Positions 24,325-32,270 of a DNA stretch of 32,270 bases are shown in pieces. The stretch lies in contig JAFEDX010000009.1 of assembly GCA_018241365.1 (NCBI GenBank), positions 1 to 32,270 of the forward strand, given 5' to 3'. Origin of the DNA: Pseudomonadota bacterium. GTDB lineage: Bacteria; Pseudomonadota; Gammaproteobacteria; Xanthomonadales; Rhodanobacteraceae. Each line of letters begins with the position of its first letter. Position 1 is the stretch's first letter. A model generated the notes under the pieces. It saw only the letters and a program-made list of their open reading frames with translations, had not been told where the DNA came from and ran no database searches. The position numbers were made by a program, and so were the translations under genes.

Positions 24325-24431
24325 GCGCTGCCGCGACAAGTCCGCAGCGACCATCCTCGCTTGATACCGGCAGCACAACACGGCCGTTGGACCGGCGATC
24401 CGTGCGGACATCCGGCGTCGGCCAATACTAC

Positions 24432-24460
24432 TTGACAATCATTCGCATTTGCATTCCAAT
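24432..24460 (+). promoter_or_regulatory. Fur-box-like operator over the bfd promoter
   Basis: GACAATCATTCGCATTTGC at 24434-24452 resembles the gammaproteobacterial Fur site (reverse complement GCAAATGCGAATGATTGTC, compare GCAAATGAGAATNATT). It overlaps TTGACA at 24432-24437, a good -35; the -10 around 24455-24460 is poor. Placement predicts repression of bfd when iron is plentiful. Confidence 0.65.
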
Positions 24461-24481
24461 GGCGGCCACTGAGGATCCGCC

Positions 24482-24682
24482 ATGTATATCTGCGTCTGCA
24501 AAGCCGTTTCCAACCACGACATTCGCCGTGCCGTCGCACAGGGCGCGGATTCCTTCGAGAACCTGCAGATGCGCACCGGCTGCGCCACTTGTTGCGGTTG
24601 CTGCGAACAGGAAGCACGCGAGTGCTTCGAAGCCAGCCTCGAATCCGAAGCCCGCGCTGTCGCGCTGCCTGCTGCAGCCTGA
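24482..24682 (+). CDS. bfd: Bacterioferritin-associated ferredoxin Bfd
   Basis: 66 residues, typical for Bfd. MYICVCKAVSNHDIRRAV and RTGCATCCGCC give the four [2Fe-2S] ligands in the CxC...CxxC pattern (C4, C6, C34, C37). Bfd docks on bacterioferritin and passes electrons to its haem so that stored iron is released. GAGGA at 24471-24475 is a good ribosome site six bases before the ATG. A Fur-box-like sequence lies just upstream and bfr follows, the usual arrangement for iron mobilisation. Confidence 0.95.
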   Translation: MYICVCKAVSNHDIRRAVAQGADSFENLQMRTGCATCCGCCEQEARECFEASLESEARAVALPAAA

Positions 24683-24809
24683 AAAATCCCAGCGCGGTTG
24701 TTGCCGAGCACGGGCGTCCGGGCCCCACCCGCAAGCGATCATCACTCCGTCATGCCGCCCGCACCCGGCGGTATAGTGCCGTGAGCTTTTTCGATCGAGG
24801 GAAGCCATC

Positions 24810-25280
24810 ATGCAGGGCGATGCCAAGGTCATCGAACATCTCAACAAGGCGCTGGGCAACGAGCTGATCGCGATCAACCAGTATTTCCTGCACTACCGGA
24901 TGTACGACAACTGGGGGTTCACGGAACTGGCCGAGCACGAGCGCGGTGAGTCGATCGACGAAATGAAGCACGCCGACCGGCTGATCGAGCGCATCCTGTT
25001 CCTGGAAGGCCTGCCCAACCTGCAGAAGCTTGGCAAGCTGCTGGTCGGGCAGACGCCGAAGGAATGCATCGAGTGCGACCTGAAACTGGAGCGCGCGGCA
25101 TTGCCCGACCTGCAAGCTGCGATCGCGCATTGCGAGAAGACCGCCGATTACGTCAGCCGCGGCCTGTTCGCCGACATCATGCAGTCGGAAGAAGACCACA
25201 TCGACTGGCTGGAAACCCAACTCGGCCTGATTGGCCAGGTGGGCCTGGAGAATTACCTGCAAACGCACATCAGGAGTTGA
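24810..25280 (+). CDS. bfr: Bacterioferritin Bfr
   Basis: 156 residues. All ferroxidase-centre ligands are present (E18, E51, H54, E94, E127, H130), as is the haem-ligating methionine M52 in EMKHADRL. So it is a haem-binding, catalytically complete iron-storage protein of the 24-subunit type. GAGGGAAG at 24797-24804 is the ribosome site. A TATAGT at 24772-24777 could be a -10 of its own promoter, but no good -35 is visible; read-through from bfd is also possible. It converges with the histidine kinase gene across 82 bases. Confidence 0.96.
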   Translation: MQGDAKVIEHLNKALGNELIAINQYFLHYRMYDNWGFTELAEHERGESIDEMKHADRLIERILFLEGLPNLQKLGKLLVGQTPKECIECDLKLERAALPDLQAAIAHCEKTADYVSRGLFADIMQSEEDHIDWLETQLGLIGQVGLENYLQTHIRS

Positions 25281-25362
25281 CTGCAGGCACGCTGGCAGCC
25301 GCAACCCGTTTGTGGCCCAGTGTGCTGCAGCCGCGTGTACGGATGCGCGCCTCCCAGCCCTC

Positions 25363-27690
25363 CTACGGGCGTTTGTACCGCTGCCGCAGCGCCGCCGAGG
25401 CATTGGCATAGAGCTTTTCCAGCGCCGCGACGCTGTCCGCCGGATGGGCCAGGGTGCCGTTGCGTGCGGCTTCTTCCACTTGGCGCGCGCGGTTGGCCAG
25501 CGGTACGGCTCCGAGGTTTGCACTGGACGATTTCAGCGAATGTGCGAGCTTGCCGACTTCGGTGGCATCGCCACGCTCGGCAGCCTCGTGCAGATTGCGC
25601 ATGCGGGTATCACCATCGCGCAGGTACGCGTCGATGAGGGTGACAAGCTCATCGCCCATGATGTCTTCGAGATCGACCAGCGTCGTGGTGTCCAGGGTGT
25701 CAGGAGGGAGCGGCGTTTGCATGGCGGGTCGATGGGCCTCCGTGGTGAGGACAGGAATGGCGTCGAGTGCCGGCTCGCCGCCGTCGGCAGGTGCGGCGGC
25801 GGCAAGCGGGGATTGCTGCATCCAGCGCACCAGCGTCTCTTCCAGCAGATGCCGGTCGAGCGGCTTGGACAGGTAATCGTCCATCCCGGCCTGCAGGCAG
25901 CGCTCCCGGTCTCCGGACATCGCGTGCGCGGTCATCGCGATCACCGGGGTGCGTGGCTTGCCCTGCCCGCTTTCGAGCTCGCGCAGCCGGCGGGTCGCGC
26001 TGTAGCCATCCAGCACCGGCATCTGGCAATCCATCAGCACCATGGCGTACGGGCGTGCACGCAGCTTGTCGAGTGCCACCTCGCCGTTCTCTGCGACGTC
26101 CACCGTGAGTCCGAGCCGCTCCAACAGTTTCTGCGCGACCTTCTGGTTGACCGGATGATCCTCGACCAGCAGCACTTGGCCGACCAGCGGCTGCTCGCCG
26201 CCGCCGGCCGGAGCCACCGCGGGCAGCACGGGTACGCTCAGCACCGGTTGTGCGCGGGGCTGGGTCGCCGCTCCGAATGCGCTGCGCACACCCTGGCGCA
26301 GCGCCGCATCGTCGGCACGCGCAGGCGCGATCAGGACACGCGAATCCGGCGCAGCGTCGAGGCCCAGCGCGAGCAGGCGCAGGGAATCCAGTTGCCGGTC
26401 ACCAAGGATGCCTTTCAGCAAACCCGCGACATCGCCGGTCACGCTGCCGGCGTCGATGACCAGCAGGTCGTAGCTGAAGGTTCGGCCTAGCGGTGCCGCC
26501 TGGCGCAGGCGCGCAAAAGCCGCCGCAGCGTCCCCGATCTGGGTGGCGTCCATCTCCATGGTGGCCAGCACCGGCATGATGTGCTGGGCGCGCAGCGGGC
26601 TGGCCGCCAGCAGCACGCGCGAACCGGACAGGTTCTTATGCGGCACCGAGATGTCGCCCGGAACCTTCTCGAACGGAATCGTGAACCAGAATACCGAACC
26701 GCGCCCGGGCTCCGAACGCACGCCGATCCGCCCACCCATCAGGTCCACCAGTTTCTTGCAGATGGTCAAACCCAATCCGGTGCCGCCATAGCGGCGCGTG
26801 ACCGAAGCATCGGCCTGCGTGAACGGCTGGAACAGGCGCGCTGCCGCGTCGGCCGCAAGGCCAATCCCGGTATCGCGCACCGCGAACAGCAACTCGTGCT
26901 GGGTGGCCGAATCGTTGCGCTTGCTGACCCGCACCGACACGCCGCCGCGTTGGGTGAACTTGATGGCGTTGCCCATCAGGTTGGTGAGGATCTGGCGGAT
27001 GCGCATGGGATCGCCGCGCACCACCGGCCGCACGTCGGGATCGACCACCGCGCGCATCGCCAGGCCCTTGGCCTCGGCCGGCTTTTCCAGCAGCCGCTTC
27101 ACGCTGTCGACCAGATCACGGATATTGACGCTGACCGATTCCAGGTCGAGCTTGCCGGCCTCGGCCTTGGAGTAGTCGAGGATGTCATCGACGATCCGCA
27201 GCAATTCCTTGGCCGATGCATTGGCAGTCACGAGGTATTCGCGCTGCGCGGGCGAGAGCTCGGTGCCGAGCACGATATCGAGCAGCGGCAGGATGCCGTT
27301 CAACGGCGTGCGGATCTCGTGGCTCATGCTGGCCAGGAATTCGCTCTTGGCCAGCATCGCGGCTTCCGCGGACTGCTTGGCCGCCAGCAATTCGCGCTGC
27401 ACGCCGCGCAACGAAGTCAGTTCCGACTGCGCCGAAGCCAGTCGCGTGCGCATGGCCACGTCCACCGGATCGGGCACCATGGGGGCCGGCGACACGCGCG
27501 CAGGCGCGGGGGCAAGTTGGCGCGCGCCACCCAGCCACAACAACGCCAACGCGATGGCCAGCAGCACCCACAATGCGACCGTCTGCGGCAACGCCAGCCA
27601 CCACGCGCCCGCCGCGCCCGCCACCACCAGCACCACGCTGGCCAGCAGCCGCGGCCACGACACCAGCGCCCCGCTGCGTGAAGTCGCCAC
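25363..27690 (-). CDS. Hybrid histidine kinase: TM-HisKA-HATPase-pseudoREC-REC-HPt
   Basis: 775 residues from a GTG at 27690, two bases after the upstream stop, with GGGAG seven bases before it. The open frame extends much further upstream, but that part is the shadow of the upstream gene. Two membrane helices (~14-33, ~37-55) leave almost no periplasmic loop. A coiled linker leads to HisKA with [10 protein letters not shown] (H124), then the ATPase domain (N-box ~231-245, DTGIG at 273-277, GGTGLGL at 302-308). A receiver-like region ~355-470 lacks the phosphorylated aspartate context and looks degenerate. A true receiver ~503-625 has D554 and K609, and a C-terminal HPt has [12 protein letters not shown] (H717). 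This is BarA/RpfC-like relay architecture. No dedicated input domain is visible, so the signal may enter through the membrane or the upstream partner. Confidence 0.9.
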   Translation of the reverse strand: MATSRSGALVSWPRLLASVVLVVAGAAGAWWLALPQTVALWVLLAIALALLWLGGARQLAPAPARVSPAPMVPDPVDVAMRTRLASAQSELTSLRGVQRELLAAKQSAEAAMLAKSEFLASMSHEIRTPLNGILPLLDIVLGTELSPAQREYLVTANASAKELLRIVDDILDYSKAEAGKLDLESVSVNIRDLVDSVKRLLEKPAEAKGLAMRAVVDPDVRPVVRGDPMRIRQILTNLMGNAIKFTQRGGVSVRVSKRNDSATQHELLFAVRDTGIGLAADAAARLFQPFTQADASVTRRYGGTGLGLTICKKLVDLMGGRIGVRSEPGRGSVFWFTIPFEKVPGDISVPHKNLSGSRVLLAASPLRAQHIMPVLATMEMDATQIGDAAAAFARLRQAAPLGRTFSYDLLVIDAGSVTGDVAGLLKGILGDRQLDSLRLLALGLDAAPDSRVLIAPARADDAALRQGVRSAFGAATQPRAQPVLSVPVLPAVAPAGGGEQPLVGQVLLVEDHPVNQKVAQKLLERLGLTVDVAENGEVALDKLRARPYAMVLMDCQMPVLDGYSATRRLRELESGQGKPRTPVIAMTAHAMSGDRERCLQAGMDDYLSKPLDRHLLEETLVRWMQQSPLAAAAPADGGEPALDAIPVLTTEAHRPAMQTPLPPDTLDTTTLVDLEDIMGDELVTLIDAYLRDGDTRMRNLHEAAERGDATEVGKLAHSLKSSSANLGAVPLANRARQVEEAARNGTLAHPADSVAALEKLYANASAALRQRYKRP

Positions 27691-27692
27691 GT

Positions 27693-30233
27693 TCAGGCTC
27701 CCGCTCCGGTAAACGCGTGATCCAGCTCGGCCGCCGGCGCGCGGAAGTGGTTGCCCTGCAGCAGGTCGACGCTCACCGCCCGCAATTGGTCGGCGCGCGC
27801 CAGGGTTTCGACCCGCGGCGCGATCACGTGCAGGTTGTGCGAATGCGCGCTGCGCACCACGTCCTGCAGGTCTGCGTCGGCAAGTTCGGGGGCAAGCTTG
27901 ACGAAATCGAGCGGCAGGTGCTCGATCCATCCGGCAGCAACGGCATCGGCATCGACCCCCGCCAGGGACAGGCGCACGCCGGCGTCTTTCAGGACCGGCG
28001 CAAGCTCGACCAGCCCGCGCAATCCGGTGCGGGCTTCCTCGCTGCGGAATTCGAGCACCAGCGATTCCGGGGCGATGCCCGCGGCTGCCAGCCGTGCCGC
28101 CAGCTGTGTGCGCCGTTCCGGATCTTCCCAACCCTGCAGCGACTGGCTCACGAACAGGCAGATCGGATCCCCCTCGCGCTGGTGTTGCGCCAGGATGTCG
28201 AGAGCGCGACCCACCACCCAGGCATCCACCGCCGCGATGTAGCCTGCGCGTTGCGCGGCGGGCACCAGCTCCGCCGCCAGCCACTCGTGGTCATCGTGGC
28301 GCAGGCGCAGCAGGGCCTGGTAATGCGGGCCGGCCGCACCCCGGATCGGGATGACCGGCTGGAACGCCAGGTCGAACGAGCCGTGCGCAAGCGCCGCGGA
28401 AATCCGTTGCGCGATCGCATTGGGATCGGGCGCGAGCGCGGAATGCACTGCGATGCGGCTGGGCTGCGCATGCGCCGCGCCCAGTGTCTGTTCGACGGCT
28501 GCCAGTACCACCGCGGATTCGCTGGTCGCGGCATCGAATGCGCACACCGCACAATCCAGCCGCACGGCCATCGCCTGTGCGCCGAATCGTTCGTCGTCCG
28601 CTGCCGCGACGATTTCGTTGGCCAGCGCCAGCAGTTCACGTTCACTGCGCAACGGCGAGAAGACCAGGAATCCCGTCTGCCCGTGGCGGGCGATCATGGT
28701 GCCGCTGCGCGCCCGCCGCAGGATGAAATCACCAACCTGGGCGAACAGCTGGTCGAACCCGGCGAGCCCGACCCGCTCGCGCAGCGCGTCGGCGTCGTGC
28801 ATGACCAGCGCAAGCAAACCGCCTTGAGCGGCATAACCCCCGCTGGCGGCGAGGTGCTCGGACAACGCGTCCAGCAATTGCGCGCGTTCGTGCAGTCCGG
28901 TCACCGCATCACGGCGACGTTTGCGGCGTGTGCGCGAAGCCGCCGCGCGTGCGCGCCGCACCCGGTTGGTCACGGCCGCCACCAGATGGGTCGGCCGGAT
29001 CGGCTTCATCAGGAAGTCGTCGCCACCGGCATCCAGCGCCGCGAACTGGCGGTCCTCGTCCTGGTCGCCCGACAGGAACACGATCGGCATGTTGATGTAG
29101 CCATCGCGCTCGCGGATCAGTGCGGTCAACTCGAAGCCGTCGCAGTCGGGCATGTTGAGGTCGAGCAGCAGCAGGTCGGGCTGGAAACGATCCAGCTCTT
29201 CCAGCACCGGCAGCGATTCACCCATCACCCGGGTTTCCATGCCCGCGCGGCGCAGGATCGCCTGGGCAAACAGCGCCTGCGGCGCATCGTCGTCGACGAT
29301 CAGGATGCGGTAGGCGGTTTCCTCGTCCACGGCCGCAAGGTCCAGCGCCGCGCCGACGACCTCGGGCGAAGTCGCGGGCAGCGCAATGCAACGGTCGGCG
29401 CCGGCCCGCAATGCACGCAGGCGCAAGTCGATATCGGTCGCACGCAGCAGCACCAGCAGGCGCACGCGGTGGGCGGGATCGCGCCGCGCCTCGCGCAGCG
29501 CGGCAGCGAGCTGCTCCAGGGGCGTGCGCGCATCGGCCACCACCACGGCGAGGTCCGGCGGCGCGCCGCGCAGTTCCTCGAGCAGGCCCTCCATCCGCTC
29601 GACCAGGGCCACATCGCAACCCTGCTGGTCAAGGCGCAACAGCAATTCGTTCACCAGCGGATCGTCGTCGTTGACGATCCGCACGCGCGGACCGCGCGCG
29701 GGCTCCGGCAACGGCGGCTGTTCGGCCTGCGCCGTCTGGGCTTCGTTGGCGGCAGCGGCCAGGTCGGCCACGGCCTTGTCATCGACGATGCCAAGCTGCA
29801 ACCAGTACCCGGCCGGTGGCAACTCGCAACGCGGAAACGCTGCCCTGACCGCGCTTTGTGGCGGATCCTGCAGCCAGGCGGGCAAGCCGGGTCCCGGCGC
29901 CACCTGCTGCAGGTGCGGACGCAGGCTGTCGAGCAGTGCATCGATCCCGGCGGTGGCCGCGGCATCGGGAATGTCGTGTGCCGCCACTGCCGGAGCCAGA
30001 GCCGATTCCAGCGCCAGCAGGCGTTCACCCGTTTCCAGCAACCCATAACGTCCGCAGGCACCCGCGAGCTGCCCGATTTCGTCGTGCAGCGAGCACAGCA
30101 CGTTGCAATCCCAGCCCGAACGGCACTGCGCGCGGGCACGCCGCAGCAGCGTACGCAGGCGCTGCGGCAAGTGCCTGCGAAACGACGCTTGCAGTTCCGC
30201 TTCCGGGTTCTGCTGGGACAATTGCGTGGCCAT
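27693..30233 (-). CDS. Response regulator with degenerate HPt, GGDEF and EAL domains (FimX-like logic)
   Basis: 846 residues from the ATG at 30233 (another ATG at 30248 would add five). The N-terminal helical region ~20-105 resembles an HPt, but the histidine position reads [11 protein letters not shown], so the acceptor is missing. The first receiver-like domain (~183-300) seems degenerate. The second (~307-422) is canonical with D358 in LLLLDLNMP and K410. The GGDEF-like domain (~441-600) has HGQTG in place of GGDEF. The EAL-like domain (~605-840) has QAL for EAL and lacks the DDFGTG loop, while keeping FQPV and QGNHF. It is therefore unlikely to make or break cyclic di-GMP and could bind it instead, as FimX does. 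It is two bases upstream of the hybrid kinase, its probable phosphodonor. Confidence 0.85.
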   Translation of the reverse strand: MATQLSQQNPEAELQASFRRHLPQRLRTLLRRARAQCRSGWDCNVLCSLHDEIGQLAGACGRYGLLETGERLLALESALAPAVAAHDIPDAAATAGIDALLDSLRPHLQQVAPGPGLPAWLQDPPQSAVRAAFPRCELPPAGYWLQLGIVDDKAVADLAAAANEAQTAQAEQPPLPEPARGPRVRIVNDDDPLVNELLLRLDQQGCDVALVERMEGLLEELRGAPPDLAVVVADARTPLEQLAAALREARRDPAHRVRLLVLLRATDIDLRLRALRAGADRCIALPATSPEVVGAALDLAAVDEETAYRILIVDDDAPQALFAQAILRRAGMETRVMGESLPVLEELDRFQPDLLLLDLNMPDCDGFELTALIRERDGYINMPIVFLSGDQDEDRQFAALDAGGDDFLMKPIRPTHLVAAVTNRVRRARAAASRTRRKRRRDAVTGLHERAQLLDALSEHLAASGGYAAQGGLLALVMHDADALRERVGLAGFDQLFAQVGDFILRRARSGTMIARHGQTGFLVFSPLRSERELLALANEIVAAADDERFGAQAMAVRLDCAVCAFDAATSESAVVLAAVEQTLGAAHAQPSRIAVHSALAPDPNAIAQRISAALAHGSFDLAFQPVIPIRGAAGPHYQALLRLRHDDHEWLAAELVPAAQRAGYIAAVDAWVVGRALDILAQHQREGDPICLFVSQSLQGWEDPERRTQLAARLAAAGIAPESLVLEFRSEEARTGLRGLVELAPVLKDAGVRLSLAGVDADAVAAGWIEHLPLDFVKLAPELADADLQDVVRSAHSHNLHVIAPRVETLARADQLRAVSVDLLQGNHFRAPAAELDHAFTGAGA

Positions 30234-30259
30234 TCGGGGAACCCCCATTCTCGGCACGA

Positions 30260-30268
30260 ACTATATCA
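30260..30268 (-). promoter_or_regulatory. Candidate extended -10 promoter of the signalling operon
   Basis: On the minus strand TGATATAGT (TGN followed by TATAGT) lies about 27 bases before the ATG at 30233. There is no good -35, which fits an extended -10 type. Between it and the start is GGGGGTTCCCCG, a small dyad near the ribosome site. Confidence 0.4.
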
Positions 30269-30390
30269 AGCCGGTGGGTCCGGGGCGCGTCCGCGAACGC
30301 GACCGGTGTCTCGATTGCACGCGGTTTTGCGGCTGGCCGAACAAGACCGATGCAGCGCGCGCAAATCGGCCCATCGGTGGAACATCCCCG

Positions 30391-30813
30391 CTAGAACGGC
30401 TTGACCACCGCCAGGATCACGATCGCCAGCAGCAGCACGCCGGGGATTTCGTTGAACCAGCGCAGCCCGCGCGAAGTCCAGGCGCAACGGTCGCCGGCAA
30501 AGTCACGCAGCAGCTTCACCAGCACGCCGTGGTAGATCACCAGCAGCAGCACCAGCGCCAGCTTCACGTGCAACCAGCCGGCGCGCAGGTAGAACGGTTC
30601 GACAGCGAGCGTGGCGATGCCGAAGGCGATGGCCAGCGCACCGCCGATGTGGGTCATCACCAGCAGGCGGCGCTCCATGATCCTGAAGCGATCACGGATC
30701 GCTGGCTCTTTTGCTTCCGCGTGATAGACGAACAGGCGCGGCAGGTAGAACAAGCCCGCGAACCAGGTGACCACGCCGATGATGTGGAAGGCCTTCAGCC
30801 ACAGGGCAAGCAT
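30391..30813 (-). CDS. hemJ: Protoporphyrinogen oxidase HemJ
   Basis: 140 residues from the ATG at 30813, matching the family's usual ~142; the frame is open upstream but over unrelated sequence. WLKAFHIIGVVTWFAGLFYLPRLFVYH at the N-terminus, RDRFRIMERRLL, a second and third membrane helix, GWLHVKLALVLLLVIYH, and a C-terminal RWFNEIPGVLLLAIVILAVVKPF are the HemJ (UPF0093) pattern of four membrane helices with conserved His, Arg and Lys. HemJ oxidises protoporphyrinogen IX to protoporphyrin IX, the penultimate haem step, in bacteria lacking HemG or HemY. It is divergent from the CsaA-like gene. Confidence 0.92.
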   Translation of the reverse strand: MLALWLKAFHIIGVVTWFAGLFYLPRLFVYHAEAKEPAIRDRFRIMERRLLVMTHIGGALAIAFGIATLAVEPFYLRAGWLHVKLALVLLLVIYHGVLVKLLRDFAGDRCAWTSRGLRWFNEIPGVLLLAIVILAVVKPF

Positions 30814-30957
30814 CGCAAATTCCAACCAGGGTGGCCACGCGTCGTGGCGAAAGCCAACACGATACGCGCGACAAAAGCAAAACCGGCACCAGTCCCATGC
30901 ATGGGCGCCGCGCACGGCGGCTAGTATGCCCGTTTCGAACGCAGTGACGAAGCGGCG

Positions 30958-31296
30958 ATGGAACCGATAAGCTGGGATGATTTCTCCAGGATCGAACTGC
31001 GTGTGGGGCGCGTCATCGACGCGCGCGTGTTCGCCGAAGCGCGCAAGCCCGCCTACGTGCTGCAGATCGATTTCGGACCCGCAATCGGCATCCGGAAATC
31101 CAGCGCGCAAATCACGCGGCTGTATCGCTGCGAGGAACTGGTCGGCAAGCTGGTGGTAGGCGTCGTCAACTTTCCGAAAAAACAGATTGGGCCCCTGATG
31201 TCAGAATGCCTCGTAACTGGCTTTTGCGATGCGAATGGCGAGGTCGCGTTGTGCGTGCCCGACAAGCCCGTGCCGCTGGGGGCGAAACTGGGTTGA
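30958..31296 (+). CDS. CsaA/YgjH-like tRNA-binding-domain protein
   Basis: 112 residues, one OB-fold domain. RIELRVGRVIDARVFAEARKPAYVLQIDFG, SSAQITRLYRCEELVGKLVVGVVNFPKKQIGPLMSECLVTGF and the C-terminal PVPLGAKLG match the small tRNA-binding proteins related to the C-terminal domain of MetRS and to Arc1p/EMAP II. The CsaA members form dimers and have been proposed as chaperones; YgjH members bind tRNA. Their role in the cell is still poorly defined. It is followed by the glnA control region. Confidence 0.9.
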   Translation: MEPISWDDFSRIELRVGRVIDARVFAEARKPAYVLQIDFGPAIGIRKSSAQITRLYRCEELVGKLVVGVVNFPKKQIGPLMSECLVTGFCDANGEVALCVPDKPVPLGAKLG

Positions 31297-31307
31297 TCTG
31301 CGGCTGC

Positions 31308-31325
31308 AGCACTTTAGCGGTGCAA
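31308..31325 (+). promoter_or_regulatory. NtrC-type enhancer site upstream of glnA
   Basis: AGCACTTTAGCGGTGCAA differs at only three of 18 positions from the E. coli glnA NtrC site I recall (AGCACTATATTGGTGCAA). Its centre lies about 108 bases upstream of the expected sigma-54 start point, a usual enhancer distance. Confidence 0.75.
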
Positions 31326-31330
31326 TTGTT

Positions 31331-31347
31331 GAACCTGTTTGGTGCGA
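31331..31347 (+). promoter_or_regulatory. Weaker second NtrC-like half site
   Basis: GAACCTGTTTGGTGCGA keeps the right half (TGGTGC) of an NtrC site but a poor left half. Paired NtrC sites are normal for glnA, so this may be the second, weaker one. Confidence 0.45.
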
Positions 31348-31396
31348 TCGTTTTGATCCATACCAGCAACCTGTTGAATTGAAACGCCGCAATAGC

Positions 31397-31412
31397 TGGC
31401 ACGCCACTTGCT
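31397..31412 (+). promoter_or_regulatory. Sigma-54 promoter of glnA
   Basis: TGGCACGCCACTTGCT fits the sigma-54 consensus TGGCACG-N4-TTGCW at every fixed position, with GG at 31398-31399 (-24) and GC at 31410-31411 (-12). It lies 43 bases before the glnA start codon. With the upstream NtrC sites it predicts nitrogen-limited activation. Confidence 0.85.
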
Positions 31413-31455
31413 CATTTCATGGCATTCCCAACCATTCCGAGTCCTCCAAACCCCC

Positions 31456-32270
31456 ATGACCGCCGACAAAGTCCTCGCAACCCTCAAATCCGAAAACGTC
31501 GAATTCGTCGACCTTCGCTTCGCCGACATGCGCGGCGTCGAACACCACGTCAGCTTCCCCGCGCACGCCATCGACGCCGACACCTTCGAGGACGGCAAGA
31601 TGTTCGACGGCTCGTCCATCACCGGCTGGAAGGGCATCAACGAGTCGGACATGATCCTGATGCCCGATCCCGCGACCGCTTTCATCGATCCGTTCGCCGC
31701 GCACAAGCAGTTGAACATCGTGTGCGACGTGCTGGAACCCTCGACCATGCAGGCCTATTCGCGCGATCCGCGCTCGATCGCGCGGCGCGCCGAGGCGTAT
31801 CTCAAATCCACTGGCGTCGCTGACACCGCGTTCTTCGGACCCGAGCCGGAATTCTTCATCTTCGACTCGGTGCGCTGGCAGAACGACATGGGCCGCGTGT
31901 TCTACGAGATCAATTCGGAAGAAGCCGCGTGGGCTTCACGCTACAAGTACGAGGAAGGGAACCACGGCCACCGTCCCGGCGTGAAAGGCGGCTACTTCCC
32001 GGTGCCGCCGGTCGATTCACTGCACGACCTGCGCGCGGAAATGTGCACGGTGCTGGAATCGCTGGGCCAGATCGTGGAGGTGCACCACCACGAAGTCGCC
32101 AATGCCGGCCAGTGCGAGATCGGGGTGAAGTTCAACACCCTGCTGCACAAGGCCGACGACCTGCAGACCATGAAGTACGTGCTGCGCAATGTCGCGCACG
32201 CCAACGGCAAGACCGTCACCTTCATGGCGAAACCTGTCGTCGGTGACAACGGCAGCGGCATGCACGTGCA
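31456..32270 (+). CDS. glnA: Glutamine synthetase type I, C-terminus cut off by window edge
   Basis: 271 codons are visible from the ATG at 31456 and the frame is open at the right edge; the full protein should be about 470 residues. [21 protein letters not shown] is the N-terminal beta-grasp domain. [20 protein letters not shown] holds the active-site aspartate loop, [12 protein letters not shown] contains catalytic metal-site glutamates, and [17 protein letters not shown] holds further metal ligands. It makes glutamine from glutamate, ammonia and ATP and is the main ammonia-assimilation enzyme. The adenylylation site would lie beyond the edge. No strong ribosome site is visible before the start codon. 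Confidence 0.96.
   Translation, partial: MTADKVLATLKSENVEFVDLRFADMRGVEHHVSFPAHAIDADTFEDGKMFDGSSITGWKGINESDMILMPDPATAFIDPFAAHKQLNIVCDVLEPSTMQAYSRDPRSIARRAEAYLKSTGVADTAFFGPEPEFFIFDSVRWQNDMGRVFYEINSEEAAWASRYKYEEGNHGHRPGVKGGYFPVPPVDSLHDLRAEMCTVLESLGQIVEVHHHEVANAGQCEIGVKFNTLLHKADDLQTMKYVLRNVAHANGKTVTFMAKPVVGDNGSGMHV

Noticed and set aside
25281-25362. Possible terminator between the convergent bfr and kinase genes
   Set aside because: CTGCAG-type repeats are present but there is no compact GC stem followed by a T run on either strand.
25363-28284. Kinase start at 28284, giving 973 residues
   Set aside because: The first ~198 residues are an out-of-frame reading of the upstream regulator gene; the GTG at 27690 has a ribosome site and follows its stop by two bases.
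27216-30404. A 1062-codon open frame on the plus strand
   Set aside because: Antisense to the kinase and regulator genes, rich in Arg, Gln and His with no domain; a compositional shadow.
30391-31110. HemJ with a 99-residue N-terminal extension
   Set aside because: The extension overlaps the divergent CsaA-like gene and matches nothing in HemJ; the ATG at 30813 gives the usual length.

Overview
The window looks like a chromosomal segment of a GC-rich gammaproteobacterium, most likely of the order Xanthomonadales (Lysobacterales). The clues are the combination of ttcA, rdgC, nudC, erpA, a DUF6776-type protein, bfd-bfr, hemJ and an NtrC/sigma-54 type glnA promoter, plus a palindrome with TGTAGGAGC...GCTCCTACA ends of the type I associate with xanthomonad and pseudomonad REP elements. 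The assignment is by gene content, not by a marker gene. No gap between genes exceeds 300 bases; the longest is the ~180-base gap between erpA and nudC.

Region 1 (about 1-16974) is a secondary-metabolite locus that runs off the left edge. Read leftwards it holds: a JmjC/cupin-like putative Fe(II)/2-oxoglutarate oxygenase (14145-13219); a 2226-residue NRPS-PKS hybrid, A(Thr)-PCP-KS-AT-ACP-aminotransferase (13087-6407); a 1932-residue NRPS, C-A-PCP-C-PCP-TE, that overlaps it by ATGA (6410-612); and the start of a family-2 glycosyltransferase (559 to beyond 1). Read rightwards from a divergent control region are a TIGR04325-type methyltransferase (14268-15092) and a coupled two-component flavin monooxygenase (reductase 15221-15754, oxygenase 15754-16974). 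The domain order predicts a threonyl starter extended once with malonate, its beta-keto group replaced by an amine, then joined to at least one amino acid and released by a thioesterase, with oxidation, methylation and glycosylation as possible tailoring. I do not recognise the cluster as that of a known compound. Two features stand out: a threonine-initiated PKS module with a built-in aminotransferase and no ketoreductase, and a terminal C-PCP-TE module with no adenylation domain.

Region 2 (16984-24324) is housekeeping: a GNAT acetyltransferase and a DUF465 protein; ttcA ending inside a REP-like palindrome; rdgC overlapping a YgjP-type metalloprotein gene; a leftward set (DUF6776 protein, erpA, nudC, ampE-like); and rppH.

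Region 3 (24425-25280) is an iron-storage pair: bfd behind a Fur-box-like sequence, then bfr with all ferroxidase ligands and the haem methionine.

Region 4 (25363-30268) is a two-gene signalling operon: a response-regulator protein with degenerate HPt, GGDEF and EAL domains (FimX-like in logic), followed two bases later by a hybrid histidine kinase with HPt output.

Region 5 (30391-32270) has hemJ, a divergent CsaA/YgjH-like tRNA-binding protein, and glnA (cut by the right edge) behind NtrC sites and a near-consensus sigma-54 promoter.
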